Origin: Hymenobacter negativus
GTDB taxonomy: Bacteria > Bacteroidota > Bacteroidia > Cytophagales > Hymenobacteraceae
Reading direction: 5' to 3'
Length of the DNA stretch: 64,000 nucleotides
NCBI RefSeq assembly: GCF_017571495.1
Contig: NZ_JAGETZ010000001.1
Coordinates: 372,001-436,000, forward strand
Both the position numbers and the translations under genes were made by a program. Under the pieces are notes generated by a model that had not been told where the DNA came from, did not search any database, and saw nothing but the letters and a program-made list of their open reading frames with translations. This document shows, piece by piece, positions 1 to 7,119 of the stretch (its first letter is position 1; each line of letters starts with the position of its first letter).

Positions 1-1
1 C

Positions 2-472
2 GACCCCAAGATGCGGTGCGTCCCCTACCGCAACGACGAGGACGAGTTCCGGGCCTGGTGCGAGGGCCGCACGGGCTACCCGTTGGTCGACGCCGGCATG
101 CGCGAGCTCAACGAAACCGGCTACCTGCCCAACCGCGTGCGCATGACCGTGGCCGGCTTCCTGGTGAAGCACCTGTTCATCGACTGGCGCTGGGGTGAGC
201 GGTATTTTGCCGACAAGCTCCTCGACTACGACCAGGCCAACAACGTGGGCAACTGGCAGTGGATGGCCGGCACCGGCGCCATTTCCGCCCCCTGGTTCCG
301 GGTCTACAGCCCCGACAACCAGCAGGCGCAAGTCGACCCCGAAATGAAGTACATAAAGCGCTGGGTGCCGGAAGTGGGTACGACGAAATATCCAAAGCCC
401 ATTGTGGAGCACAAATTTGCCCGGGAGCGCGCCGTGGAAGCCATCCGGGCGGCACGATTGGCCGCAGGCTAA
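2..472 (+). CDS. DNA photolyase/cryptochrome family protein, C-terminal part
   Basis: The reading frame is open from the left edge, so the N-terminal antenna domain lies outside the window. The remaining ~156 residues match the FAD-binding helical domain of class I photolyases. RTGYPLVDAGM, the NRVRM turn, FLVKHLFIDWRWGE, ANNVGNWQWMAGTG and the closing YIKRWVPE are the usual landmarks of that domain in the expected order. Family knowledge: these flavoproteins repair cyclobutane pyrimidine dimers with blue light, and the NWQW stretch lies in the flavin pocket. I cannot tell a repair photolyase from a cryptochrome without the N-terminal half. A long inverted repeat follows the stop codon and may help end the transcript. 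Confidence 0.9.
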   Translation, partial: DPKMRCVPYRNDEDEFRAWCEGRTGYPLVDAGMRELNETGYLPNRVRMTVAGFLVKHLFIDWRWGERYFADKLLDYDQANNVGNWQWMAGTGAISAPWFRVYSPDNQQAQVDPEMKYIKRWVPEVGTTKYPKPIVEHKFARERAVEAIRAARLAAG

Positions 473-477
473 TGTGC

Positions 478-568
478 AGAACGTGTACCCCGAATTTCCA
501 ATTCGGCCCGTTAGAAGATGTTGAGAATTCCTTCAGCGGCCGAATTAGAAATTCGGGGTACACATTCT
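478..568. repeat. Long imperfect inverted repeat (31-base arms)
   Basis: Bases 478-508 and 538-568 are reverse complements with two mismatches and a 29-base loop. The arms share the core GTGTACCCCGAATTTC. There is no T-run after the second arm, so this is not a standard rho-independent terminator. It lies between the photolyase stop and the TetR start. It resembles the REP/MITE-like intergenic palindromes common in large Bacteroidota genomes. Confidence 0.75.
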
Positions 569-631
569 AATTGCCGGAATGCTGTTGGTTTTTCAGCCGA
601 ACCGTACGGCCTCCCAACTGGTTATACTGGC

Positions 632-1261
632 ATGGAAAAGGACCGCATCAAACAAGCTTACCTCGACTTCGTGCTCAACGAAGGCCACCCCCCGCAATCG
701 GTGTTCAAGCTCACTCAGCAGCTGGGCATTGCAGAGCAGGAATTTTATCAGCACTACCCGAATTTTGACGCCATCGACCGCGAAATCTGGGGTGACTTTG
801 GACGTCAGGCCCGCGAAACGGCGGCGGCTGAGCCGGTGTGGGAAAGCTACGGCAGCCGCGAAAAGCTGCTGGCCTTCTATTACACGCTGCTCGAAATCCT
901 CAAGCACAACCGCTCTTACGCCCTCATGAGCCTACGCCGCTCCCTGCACCGCGTGCCAGCCCTCACGCCCCGCGTGCTCGATGACTTCCGGCAGGACTTC
1001 GAAGACTTCGTGGGCGACTTGCTCAGCGCCGGCCGCGTGAGCGGCGAAATCGCCAACCGCCCGCTGGTGCAGGACGGCTACCCGCGCTTCTTCTGGCAGC
1101 AGGCGCTGTTCGTGCTAGGCTTCTTCGCCAAAGACGACACCATCAATTTCGAGCGCACCGACGCCGCCGTGGAAAAAGCCGTCACGCTCAGCTTCGACCT
1201 GGTTGGCCGCAACACGCTGGATTCGGCGGTGGATTTCGTGCGGTTTCTGGTGCGTAAATAA
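632..1261 (+). CDS. TetR/AcrR-type transcriptional regulator
   Basis: This is a 209-residue protein. The first ~50 residues form a divergent TetR-like helix-turn-helix (FKLTQQLGIAEQEFYQHYPN, ending in the usual tyrosine-containing recognition helix). The rest is a helical ligand/dimer domain. I chose the ATG giving MEKDRIKQAYLDF because homologous regulators start there. A longer in-frame start exists at 518, but it would run through the inverted repeat. The next gene encodes an AarF/UbiB-type kinase, separated only by another palindrome. Such TetR-AarF pairs are common in Cytophagales, and co-regulation is an inference. The ligand is unknown. Confidence 0.75.
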   Translation: MEKDRIKQAYLDFVLNEGHPPQSVFKLTQQLGIAEQEFYQHYPNFDAIDREIWGDFGRQARETAAAEPVWESYGSREKLLAFYYTLLEILKHNRSYALMSLRRSLHRVPALTPRVLDDFRQDFEDFVGDLLSAGRVSGEIANRPLVQDGYPRFFWQQALFVLGFFAKDDTINFERTDAAVEKAVTLSFDLVGRNTLDSAVDFVRFLVRK

Positions 1262-1266
1262 GTTGC

Positions 1267-1356
1267 AGGGGCAGGGCTTGCCCCCGCCCGAATCGTTGAA
1301 CAAACTCGCTCAACGACAAAAACCCGACGATTCGGGCGGGGGCAAGCCCCGCCCCT
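1267..1356. repeat. Long inverted repeat (30-base arms, G+C rich)
   Basis: Bases 1267-1296 and 1327-1356 pair with a single mismatch. The arms carry GGGGCTTGCCCCCGCCCG, and a smaller palindrome (TCGTTGA / TCAACGA) sits inside the loop. The element fills almost the whole gap between the TetR and AarF genes and ends seven bases before the next ATG. It has no U-tract. It differs in sequence from the palindrome at 478-568, so two repeat families flank one small regulator gene. Confidence 0.8.
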
Positions 1357-1363
1357 ACTGCTT

Positions 1364-2674
1364 ATGTCTGACGAACCCCAAACCTCCCTGCCGACCACCA
1401 AGGTGGCCCGCGCCGCCCGCTTTGCCAAAACCGGCTTCAACGTGGGCACCAACTACATCAAGCACTACGCTAAGAAGGCCGTGGGCGCCGAGTCGACCAC
1501 CGAGGACCTGCACGCCGCCAACGCCGCCGAGCTCTACGGCACGCTGAGCGAGATGAAAGGCTCCGTGCTGAAGGTAGCCCAAATGCTGGCCATGGAGAAA
1601 AACATGCTGCCCTCGGCCTACGCTGAACAGTTTGCCCAGGCCCAATACTCCACCCCGCCCCTCTCCGGTCCGCTGGTGACGAAGGCCTTCCGGGATGCGT
1701 TTGGGAAGTCGCCCTACCAGCTGTTTGACGAGTTTGAACCCGAGGCGCGGCAGGCGGCCAGCATTGGGCAAGTGCATTTTGCTCGCAAGGACGGCAAGGC
1801 GCTGGCCGTGAAGGTCCAATATCCCGGCGTGGCCGACAGCATCAAGTCCGATATCCGGCTGGTAAAGCCCATTGCCCTGCGCGTGATGGGCCTGAACGAA
1901 GCCCAGGTGCGCCCCTACCTGGAGGAAGTAGAGACCCGTCTGCTTGAAGAAACTGACTACAAGCTGGAGCTGCGGCGCGGCCAGGAAATAGCGGCGCAGT
2001 GCCAGGCGCTGCAGCATCTGGAGTTTCCCCGCTACTACCCGGAGTACTCCACGTCCCGCATCCTCACGATGGATTGGCTCGGTGGGCAACACCTCAAGGA
2101 GTTTCTGGCCACCAATCCCAGCCAGGAAGTGCGCAACCAGATTGGCCAGGCGCTGTGGGACTTCTACCAGTTCCAGTTCAACACGCTGCACCGCCTGCAC
2201 GCCGACCCGCACCCCGGCAACTTTCTCATGCGCGCCGAACACGGTGGTACCCTCGGCGTACTCGATTTCGGCTGCGTGAAAGAAGTGCCGCAGGACGTGT
2301 ACCAGCTTTTCACCGCCCTGCTGGCCCCCGAAACCATCGCCGACGAAACCCGCCTCGCCGCCCTGCTTACCCAGGCCAATGTGCTGCGCCCCACCGACGC
2401 GCTGGCCATGCGGGCCCTCTACCTGCGCACCATGCAAAGCTCGCTGGAGCTGGTGGGCCGCCCCTTCCGCCAGCCCTCGTTCGACTTCGGCGACCCCGCC
2501 TACATGGCCGCCCTCTACGCCCTCGGCGACGACCTGATGGCCGACCCCGAGCTGCGCAAGCAACGCGAGCCGCGTGGCTCGGAGCATTTTATCTATTTAA
2601 ACCGGACCTATGTGGGCCTGTTTGCGCTGCTCACCGAGCTGGGGGCATTGGTGCGGACGCAACCGACGGACTAA
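1364..2674 (+). CDS. AarF/ABC1/UbiB-family atypical kinase
   Basis: This 436-residue protein carries the full ABC1/UbiB signature set. KGSVLKVAQM (~65-74) corresponds to the family KxGQ element, QAASIGQVHFA (~130) to the alanine-rich nucleotide loop, and AVKVQYPG contains the ATP-binding lysine (K150). An ExD-type acidic helix appears at EETDYKLE. HADPHPGNF (~278) is the catalytic loop and LDFG (~300) binds metal. UbiB/COQ8 relatives are ATPases supporting isoprenoid-quinone or lipid metabolism at the membrane. The substrate here is unknown, and no quinone genes lie nearby. It follows the TetR gene and is followed by the serpin after 30 bases. Confidence 0.9.
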   Translation: MSDEPQTSLPTTKVARAARFAKTGFNVGTNYIKHYAKKAVGAESTTEDLHAANAAELYGTLSEMKGSVLKVAQMLAMEKNMLPSAYAEQFAQAQYSTPPLSGPLVTKAFRDAFGKSPYQLFDEFEPEARQAASIGQVHFARKDGKALAVKVQYPGVADSIKSDIRLVKPIALRVMGLNEAQVRPYLEEVETRLLEETDYKLELRRGQEIAAQCQALQHLEFPRYYPEYSTSRILTMDWLGGQHLKEFLATNPSQEVRNQIGQALWDFYQFQFNTLHRLHADPHPGNFLMRAEHGGTLGVLDFGCVKEVPQDVYQLFTALLAPETIADETRLAALLTQANVLRPTDALAMRALYLRTMQSSLELVGRPFRQPSFDFGDPAYMAALYALGDDLMADPELRKQREPRGSEHFIYLNRTYVGLFALLTELGALVRTQPTD

Positions 2675-2704
2675 CTTAGGGCGGCCTTCCAAAACCGCCC
2701 GCCC

Positions 2705-3913
2705 ATGTCCCTCTTTTCCTTCTTCCGCTCCAAGAATAAGCCGTCAACCGCTCCGGTGGCTCCTACGGTCCAGCATCGATTCGACTTGAACCTGGTACGG
2801 GCAGTTGCGCAGAGCAGTTCTGGCAATTTCACGGTGTCGCCCCTGGGCGTGCTGGCGGCTCTCACGCTGGCGCTGAACGGGGCCGACGGCGCAACCCGCA
2901 AGGAGTTTGAGAACGTGCTATTTGGCTCAGCTGATGCCCCCGATGCCGTTGCTGCCTTCGCCAATTGGCTTCGGCAATTGCTTGCACCAAATGAACGCGA
3001 AGGGGCCGTGCTGACGCTGGCCACTAGCCTGTGGGCCGACCAGCGCTTTGCCCTTGCGCCCGCATTTATAGAACAGGCCCACGCCCTGTACGAGGCCGAA
3101 GCCGGCACGCTCGATTTCACCACGGCCGCAGCAGCTTCAACTATCAATAATTGGGTGCGGCAGCACACGCAAGGCCGGATTCCGACCATGGTAGAGGCCG
3201 CAACACTCATGAGCGCGCCGCCGGCAGTGCTGTTGCTCAACGCGGTGTACTTCCAGGCGAAATGGAAGAGTCGGTTTTATGAGGAGGATACGAAGCCAGG
3301 GCCATTCCGGCTAGCCAATGGCCGCCAGCAGGAAGCCCAGCTGATGCGCCAGGTTAGTTCGCAGATTGGCTACTTGGTTGGTCAGGGCTGGCAAGCGGTT
3401 TCAATGCCGTATTTCGGCTATCCGTCAAGGTTTGCGATGCTGGTGTTCCTGCCCGATGCCCCCGATGGCTTACCCAATTTCCTGGCCACTCTCAACGCGA
3501 CAAGCTGGGCCAAGTGGCGCAACTCCTTTTCCGGCCGCGATGAAATAGACATCGACCTGACCCTGCCGCGCTTCCGCATAGCGTGGAACACTGATTTGGT
3601 ACCCGTGCTGCGCCAAATGGGCCTGAGCGCGGCCTTCGCGCCCGGCAATGATTTCAGCGCCATGGGCTTCCGTGCCGAAGAAGGCGGCGGCTTTATCTCG
3701 GCGGTGCTACACAATACCTACCTGGATGTTGCGGAGGAAGGGACTGAGGCGGCCGCTGCTACCGCTGTTCTGATGGTGGCGGGTGGGGCACCGCCAGCCC
3801 CCAAGCGCCGGGTAGAAGTTAAATTTGACTCGCCGTTCTTCTATGCCATCGTGGACCAGCAAGACGGCTCCCTGATTTTTGCCGGCACAGTAACCGAGCT
3901 GGCCCAACCCTGA
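2705..3913 (+). CDS. Serpin-family protease inhibitor
   Basis: The 402-residue sequence spans a full serpin fold: NFTVSPLGVLAALTLALNGA near the N-terminus, the helix F/strand 3A region LLNAVYFQAKWKSRF, the hinge EEGTEAAAATA and the C-terminal FDSPFFYAIVD...GSLIFAGTV. The small, uncharged hinge is that of inhibitory serpins, which trap serine or cysteine proteases by loop insertion. Counting from the hinge as in alpha-1-antitrypsin puts P1-P1' at Gly-Gly. A PKRR cluster lies further on and could be an alternative bait. The N-terminus (MSLFSFFRSKNK) does not look like an export signal, so a cytosolic location is likely. The next gene starts 11 bases downstream. Confidence 0.92.
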   Translation: MSLFSFFRSKNKPSTAPVAPTVQHRFDLNLVRAVAQSSSGNFTVSPLGVLAALTLALNGADGATRKEFENVLFGSADAPDAVAAFANWLRQLLAPNEREGAVLTLATSLWADQRFALAPAFIEQAHALYEAEAGTLDFTTAAAASTINNWVRQHTQGRIPTMVEAATLMSAPPAVLLLNAVYFQAKWKSRFYEEDTKPGPFRLANGRQQEAQLMRQVSSQIGYLVGQGWQAVSMPYFGYPSRFAMLVFLPDAPDGLPNFLATLNATSWAKWRNSFSGRDEIDIDLTLPRFRIAWNTDLVPVLRQMGLSAAFAPGNDFSAMGFRAEEGGGFISAVLHNTYLDVAEEGTEAAAATAVLMVAGGAPPAPKRRVEVKFDSPFFYAIVDQQDGSLIFAGTVTELAQP

Positions 3914-3924
3914 ATCCGGCGTTT

Positions 3925-4470
3925 ATGGACCTTCGCACCGAATTACTCCGGGAGCACTCGGCCCGTCAGACGGAGATGCTGACGGATTATGTGTGCCTGC
4001 GGCACGCTCATTTCGCCGAATTGCTCGACCTATTCTTCCACGGCACCCCCCGCGAAAAACAGCTGGCCGCCGACGTATTGGCCATGGCCAGCACCCAGCG
4101 GGCCGCGTGGCTGCTGCCGCACCTCGAATCCCTGCTGGCGGCTGCCCAACCCACGGCCGGCCATCACCCCGCCGTGCGACGCGCCGTAGCCAAAGCCCTG
4201 CAGTTCATTGCTGTGCCAGAAGAATGGCAAGTCCTAGCCTTCGATACCTGCCTGGGCCTGCTGGCCGCGCCGGCCGAGCCCGTAGCTATTCGCGCCTATG
4301 CCCTGAGTGCGGCCACCCGCCTGGCCTTGCCCTACCCCGAGCTGTCGGCGGAGCTATTGGCCGTGGCTGAAAAGGCGCTGGCTACCTCCAAATCGGCCGC
4401 GATGCGGAGCCGGGCGGCGCGCGAAATGCCGAAGCTTCGCACTGCAGTGCGGGAAGTTTTGCCGGGTTAG
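3925..4470 (+). CDS. Helical-repeat (HEAT-like) protein of unknown function
   Basis: The protein has 181 residues, rich in Ala and Leu, and is predicted to be almost entirely helical. Pairs of amphipathic helices recur about every 35-45 residues (for example EKQLAADVLAMAS, VRRAVAKALQFIA, IRAYALSAATRLA, MRSRAAREMPKL), which suggests a short HEAT-like solenoid. No signal peptide or catalytic motif is visible. Its start lies 11 bases after the serpin stop, so the two are probably co-transcribed. A role as a partner of the serpin is only a guess from position. Confidence 0.6.
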   Translation: MDLRTELLREHSARQTEMLTDYVCLRHAHFAELLDLFFHGTPREKQLAADVLAMASTQRAAWLLPHLESLLAAAQPTAGHHPAVRRAVAKALQFIAVPEEWQVLAFDTCLGLLAAPAEPVAIRAYALSAATRLALPYPELSAELLAVAEKALATSKSAAMRSRAAREMPKLRTAVREVLPG

Positions 4471-4510
4471 CTGTTGCGTAGGCTCATTTGTTTCCATTCT
4501 CACAACGTTC

Positions 4511-5383
4511 ATGAAAAAACTACTTACCCTTGGTGCAGCTATTTTGAGCCTCACCTTCTCCGCTTCAGCCCAGAAAATGGCTAGCTGCTGCGCCCGACCG
4601 GCCGGCAACTTATCAGCCTCCGCCACCGAAGCCTTCGCCATGCTGGCTGCCGACAAAGACTTTTCCGGCGGCCACGACTCGCCTCTGCCCTACCGCTACG
4701 AAGGCGAAGGCAAGATGATTGAATTCAAAACGGCAGATGGCACGCCCGGCCACGGCTTCGAAATCAAAAGCGCCAAGCCCAGCAACAAGTACCTGTTCGT
4801 GATTCATGAGTGGTGGGGCCTGAACGACTACATCAAGAAAGAAGCCGCTACTTTCGCCAGCGAGCTGCCCGGCGTCAACGTCATTGCGGTGGACCTGTAT
4901 GATGGCAAAGTGGCCACCACCCCCGAAGACGCTGGTAAGTACATGGGCGAGGTGAAAACCGAGCGCGCCGTGGCCATCCTCAAAGGCGTGCAACTATACG
5001 CCGGCCCCAAAGCGCAGTTTGCCAGCATCGGCTGGTGCTTCGGCGGTGGCTGGAGCTTGCAGGAAGCCCTGCTAGGCGGCAAGCAGACTGTTGGTTGCGT
5101 GATGTACTATGGCATGCCCGAAAAAGACGTGGCCAAACTCAAAACCCTGAACACCGACGTGCTGGGCATCTTCGCCAGCCAGGACAAGTGGATTAACCCC
5201 GAAGTGGTGGCCCAATTCAAAAAAGACATGTCTTCAGCCGGCAAAAGCCTCACCGTGGAAAGCTACGACGCCGACCACGCCTTCGCCAACCCCTCTAACC
5301 CCAAATACAAGAAGGACGATGCCTCCAAAGCCCACGAGCACGCACTGGCCTACCTGCGCGGCCGGTTTAAGGTGAAAGTATAG
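4511..5383 (+). CDS. Exported dienelactone hydrolase-family protein
   Basis: This 290-residue protein starts MKKLLTLGAAILSLTFSASAQ, a clear signal peptide cleaved after SAQ. I chose this ATG because a longer in-frame start would bury the signal. The dienelactone hydrolase fold is supported by VIHEWWGLNDYIK, the nucleophile elbow GWCFGGG (catalytic Cys), FASQDKW (probable acid Asp) and DADHAF (His). The family cleaves ester or lactone bonds, and periplasmic members have unknown physiological substrates. A strong hairpin terminator follows the stop by about 20 bases. Confidence 0.88.
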   Translation: MKKLLTLGAAILSLTFSASAQKMASCCARPAGNLSASATEAFAMLAADKDFSGGHDSPLPYRYEGEGKMIEFKTADGTPGHGFEIKSAKPSNKYLFVIHEWWGLNDYIKKEAATFASELPGVNVIAVDLYDGKVATTPEDAGKYMGEVKTERAVAILKGVQLYAGPKAQFASIGWCFGGGWSLQEALLGGKQTVGCVMYYGMPEKDVAKLKTLNTDVLGIFASQDKWINPEVVAQFKKDMSSAGKSLTVESYDADHAFANPSNPKYKKDDASKAHEHALAYLRGRFKVKV

Positions 5384-5406
5384 CTTTTAACTTCGTCGAA
5401 AGCAGA

Positions 5407-5436
5407 AAAGCCTTCCCAACTGGGAAGGCTTTTTTT
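5407..5436 (+). terminator. Rho-independent terminator after the dienelactone hydrolase gene
   Basis: The stem AAAGCCTTCCC / GGGAAGGCTTT has a short ACT-like loop and is followed by a run of T, 24 bases after the stop codon. Confidence 0.9.
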
Positions 5437-5490
5437 ATTGCTAATTTGTTGGCACATACCTACTCTGTTCTCCCTCAAAATTCCCACAAT

Positions 5491-5961
5491 ATGTCCCATC
5501 TCACAGCCTTGCTCTCCGAATACGGCGAAAGCCACCAAAACCCCACCAACAAGCTGGTCCACTGGGTGTGCGTGCCGCTGATTATGTTCTCGCTTATCGG
5601 GCTGCTGTGGTCGGTGCCAGTCCCACCAGCCATTGTCGCCATCAGCCCCTGGCTGAACTGGGGCACGCTGGTGATGGCGCTAGCCCTGCTCTACTACGTG
5701 CGGCTAAGCGGCCGGCTGGCCTTGGGCATGGTGCTGGTATGGGTGGCAATGGCCGTCGCCCTGCGTCTAGTGGCGGGCATGGCAGTGCTGCCGTTGTGGG
5801 CCATTTGCCTCATCATTTTCGCACTGGCCTGGGTGGGTCAGTTCTGGGGCCACAAGGTGGAGGGCAAGAAACCCAGCTTCCTGAAGGACCTGCAATTCCT
5901 GCTAATTGGGCCGCTATGGCTGCTGCACTTCGTATACCACCGCCTGGGCTGGGAATTTTGA
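5491..5961 (+). CDS. Mpo1-like (DUF962) membrane protein
   Basis: This 156-residue protein opens with SEYGESHQNPTNKLVHWVCVPL, the signature of the DUF962/Mpo1 family with its conserved HxNxxxxxxH spacing. It is followed by four hydrophobic segments (about 30-50, 55-72, 77-95 and 98-118). Yeast Mpo1 is an Fe(II)-dependent dioxygenase that alpha-oxidises 2-hydroxy fatty acids in the ER membrane. The bacterial members are little studied, so the reaction is inferred from the family. I preferred the ATG before SHLTALL because upstream residues in the longer frame overlap the terminator region. It stands alone, between a terminator and a palindrome. Confidence 0.8.
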   Translation: MSHLTALLSEYGESHQNPTNKLVHWVCVPLIMFSLIGLLWSVPVPPAIVAISPWLNWGTLVMALALLYYVRLSGRLALGMVLVWVAMAVALRLVAGMAVLPLWAICLIIFALAWVGQFWGHKVEGKKPSFLKDLQFLLIGPLWLLHFVYHRLGWEF

Positions 5962-5993
5962 CGCTTAGCTTAAAGCGATTTGATAATCAGTGA

Positions 5994-6069
5994 GTAGCGC
6001 GAACTTTCAGTTCGCGTCCCTGAATGATACTCGAATCGTGCAGGGACACGAACTGAAAGTTCGCGCTAC
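5994..6069. repeat. Inverted repeat (29-base arms) with GCGCGAACTTTCAGTTCGCG core
   Basis: Bases 5994-6022 and 6041-6069 are reverse complements with one mismatch around an 18-base loop. Each arm also contains its own small palindrome (CGAACT / AGTTCG). The element sits between the convergent ends of the Mpo1-like gene and phhA, so it could act as a two-way transcription or mRNA boundary, although no T-tract is present. Confidence 0.8.
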
Positions 6070-6131
6070 AACGCACTGAAGCTCCTTCGCTCTGCCCAGG
6101 ATGACAGACGACCCCAGTTCTTCATTCCTTA

Positions 6132-6860
6132 TTAAGCGCAGCGTGCAGCCAAGATTCCGGCCAGCTCCTCGATGCACTCAGTGAGTTGCTCCCAGGCGGG
6201 CAGCACGAAATACTGGTTTTGGTAGCGCGTACCGGTTACGGGCGTGCGCAGCACAGTGGCCAGGTCGAACGCTGGGCGCGGGGTGTGCTCGTTCACGCAG
6301 TGGTGAATTTCACCAGCCGAGGACAGCAAACCGGCACCGTAAAGCAGCGGCTGCCCCTCGTGCTGCACCAGCCCGAATTCGGCCGTGAAGAAGTACAGTG
6401 CCCACAATTGCTCCCGGGTTTCGGAGCCCACCGGCTGTGCCTGATAGGCCTGTCCCAGTTCGTGCAGAAAATTGGCCAAGCCTTCGTCGAGCAGCATAGG
6501 GACGTGGCCAAACAGGTCGTGAAACAGGTCCGGCTCCGGGCTGAAATCGAAGTTGTGCATAGGCCGGATGCGCGTCACAATCGGAAACTTCCGCTCGGCG
6601 AGCAGGGCGAAGAAAGCACCCGGTTCAAAGGGCCGGCCTACCGGGGCCAGCTGCCAGCCGGTTTCCGCCCGCACCACGGCGCTCAGCTCCGCAATGTCGG
6701 GCAATGCATCGCGCCGGTACCCGAGCCGGGCCAGACCCTGATTGAAAGCCGGAGCGGCCCGCCGATGCAGCAGGGCAGTCTGGCGGTCGAACAGCATTTT
6801 CCAGATGAGCTGGTCTTGGTTGGCGGCGGGATTGGGTTTGGCGAACATAGCTTGGAACAA
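6132..6860 (-). CDS. phhA: Phenylalanine 4-monooxygenase
   Basis: This 242-residue protein converts phenylalanine to tyrosine using tetrahydropterin and O2 in the cytosol. The non-haem iron ligands of aromatic amino acid hydroxylases are visible: H114 and H119 in HDLFGH, and E161 in FFTAEFG. The length fits bacterial PhhA, which lacks the regulatory domain of the animal enzyme. A second in-frame ATG four codons in (6848, MFAKPNP) is an equally good start. It lies downstream of the trp operon on the same strand, but behind a terminator, so it probably has its own promoter. The placement puts aromatic amino acid catabolism beside synthesis. Confidence 0.93.
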   Translation of the reverse strand: MFQAMFAKPNPAANQDQLIWKMLFDRQTALLHRRAAPAFNQGLARLGYRRDALPDIAELSAVVRAETGWQLAPVGRPFEPGAFFALLAERKFPIVTRIRPMHNFDFSPEPDLFHDLFGHVPMLLDEGLANFLHELGQAYQAQPVGSETREQLWALYFFTAEFGLVQHEGQPLLYGAGLLSSAGEIHHCVNEHTPRPAFDLATVLRTPVTGTRYQNQYFVLPAWEQLTECIEELAGILAARCA

Positions 6861-6896
6861 AAGGTAGGTTAGGGTTGAAAGAAAGTGGGCAGGGCG

Positions 6897-6933
6897 AAAA
6901 AAAAGCCCGATGTCCTTTCGGATTCGGGCTTTT
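6897..6933 (-). terminator. Terminator between the trp operon and phhA
   Basis: Read on the minus strand, the stem AAAAGCCCGA / TCGGGCTTTT is followed by eight T in total. It lies ~190 bases past the DAHP synthase stop and 36 bases before the phhA start, so it separates the two units. Confidence 0.85.
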
Positions 6934-6958
6934 GAAGGTTTCTAGAGAAAGTCGGGTT

Positions 6959-7057
6959 TCATGCCTTGTCTTCCGGTAGCGCCAATCGCAGCCCTTGTCC
7001 GTCCTGCTTAGAGGCGGTCATTAGGGTTTTAATGCAATTGACGAATTGGTGGCGCAT
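6959..7057 (-). CDS. Possible 32-codon small ORF at the end of the trp operon
   Basis: An ATG-started frame (MRHQFVNCIKTL... ending PEDKA) occupies part of the gap between the DAHP synthase stop and the operon terminator. The composition is protein-like, mixed and not low-complexity, but no family is recognised and no strong ribosome binding site is visible. It may be chance. Confidence 0.22.
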   Translation of the reverse strand: MRHQFVNCIKTLMTASKQDGQGLRLALPEDKA

Positions 7058-7119
7058 GAGTGAGGCGAATTTAGGCAGGCTTTTTTGAAAAGCAAGTATT
7101 TGTCTTCATTAATTTTTCG

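Noticed and set aside
1355..2587. Minus-strand open frame of 410 codons opposite the AarF gene
   Set aside because: It lies wholly antisense to a gene with complete family motifs, its sequence is rich in Gly, Val, His and Gln as expected from a G+C-rich shadow, and it has no recognisable domain.
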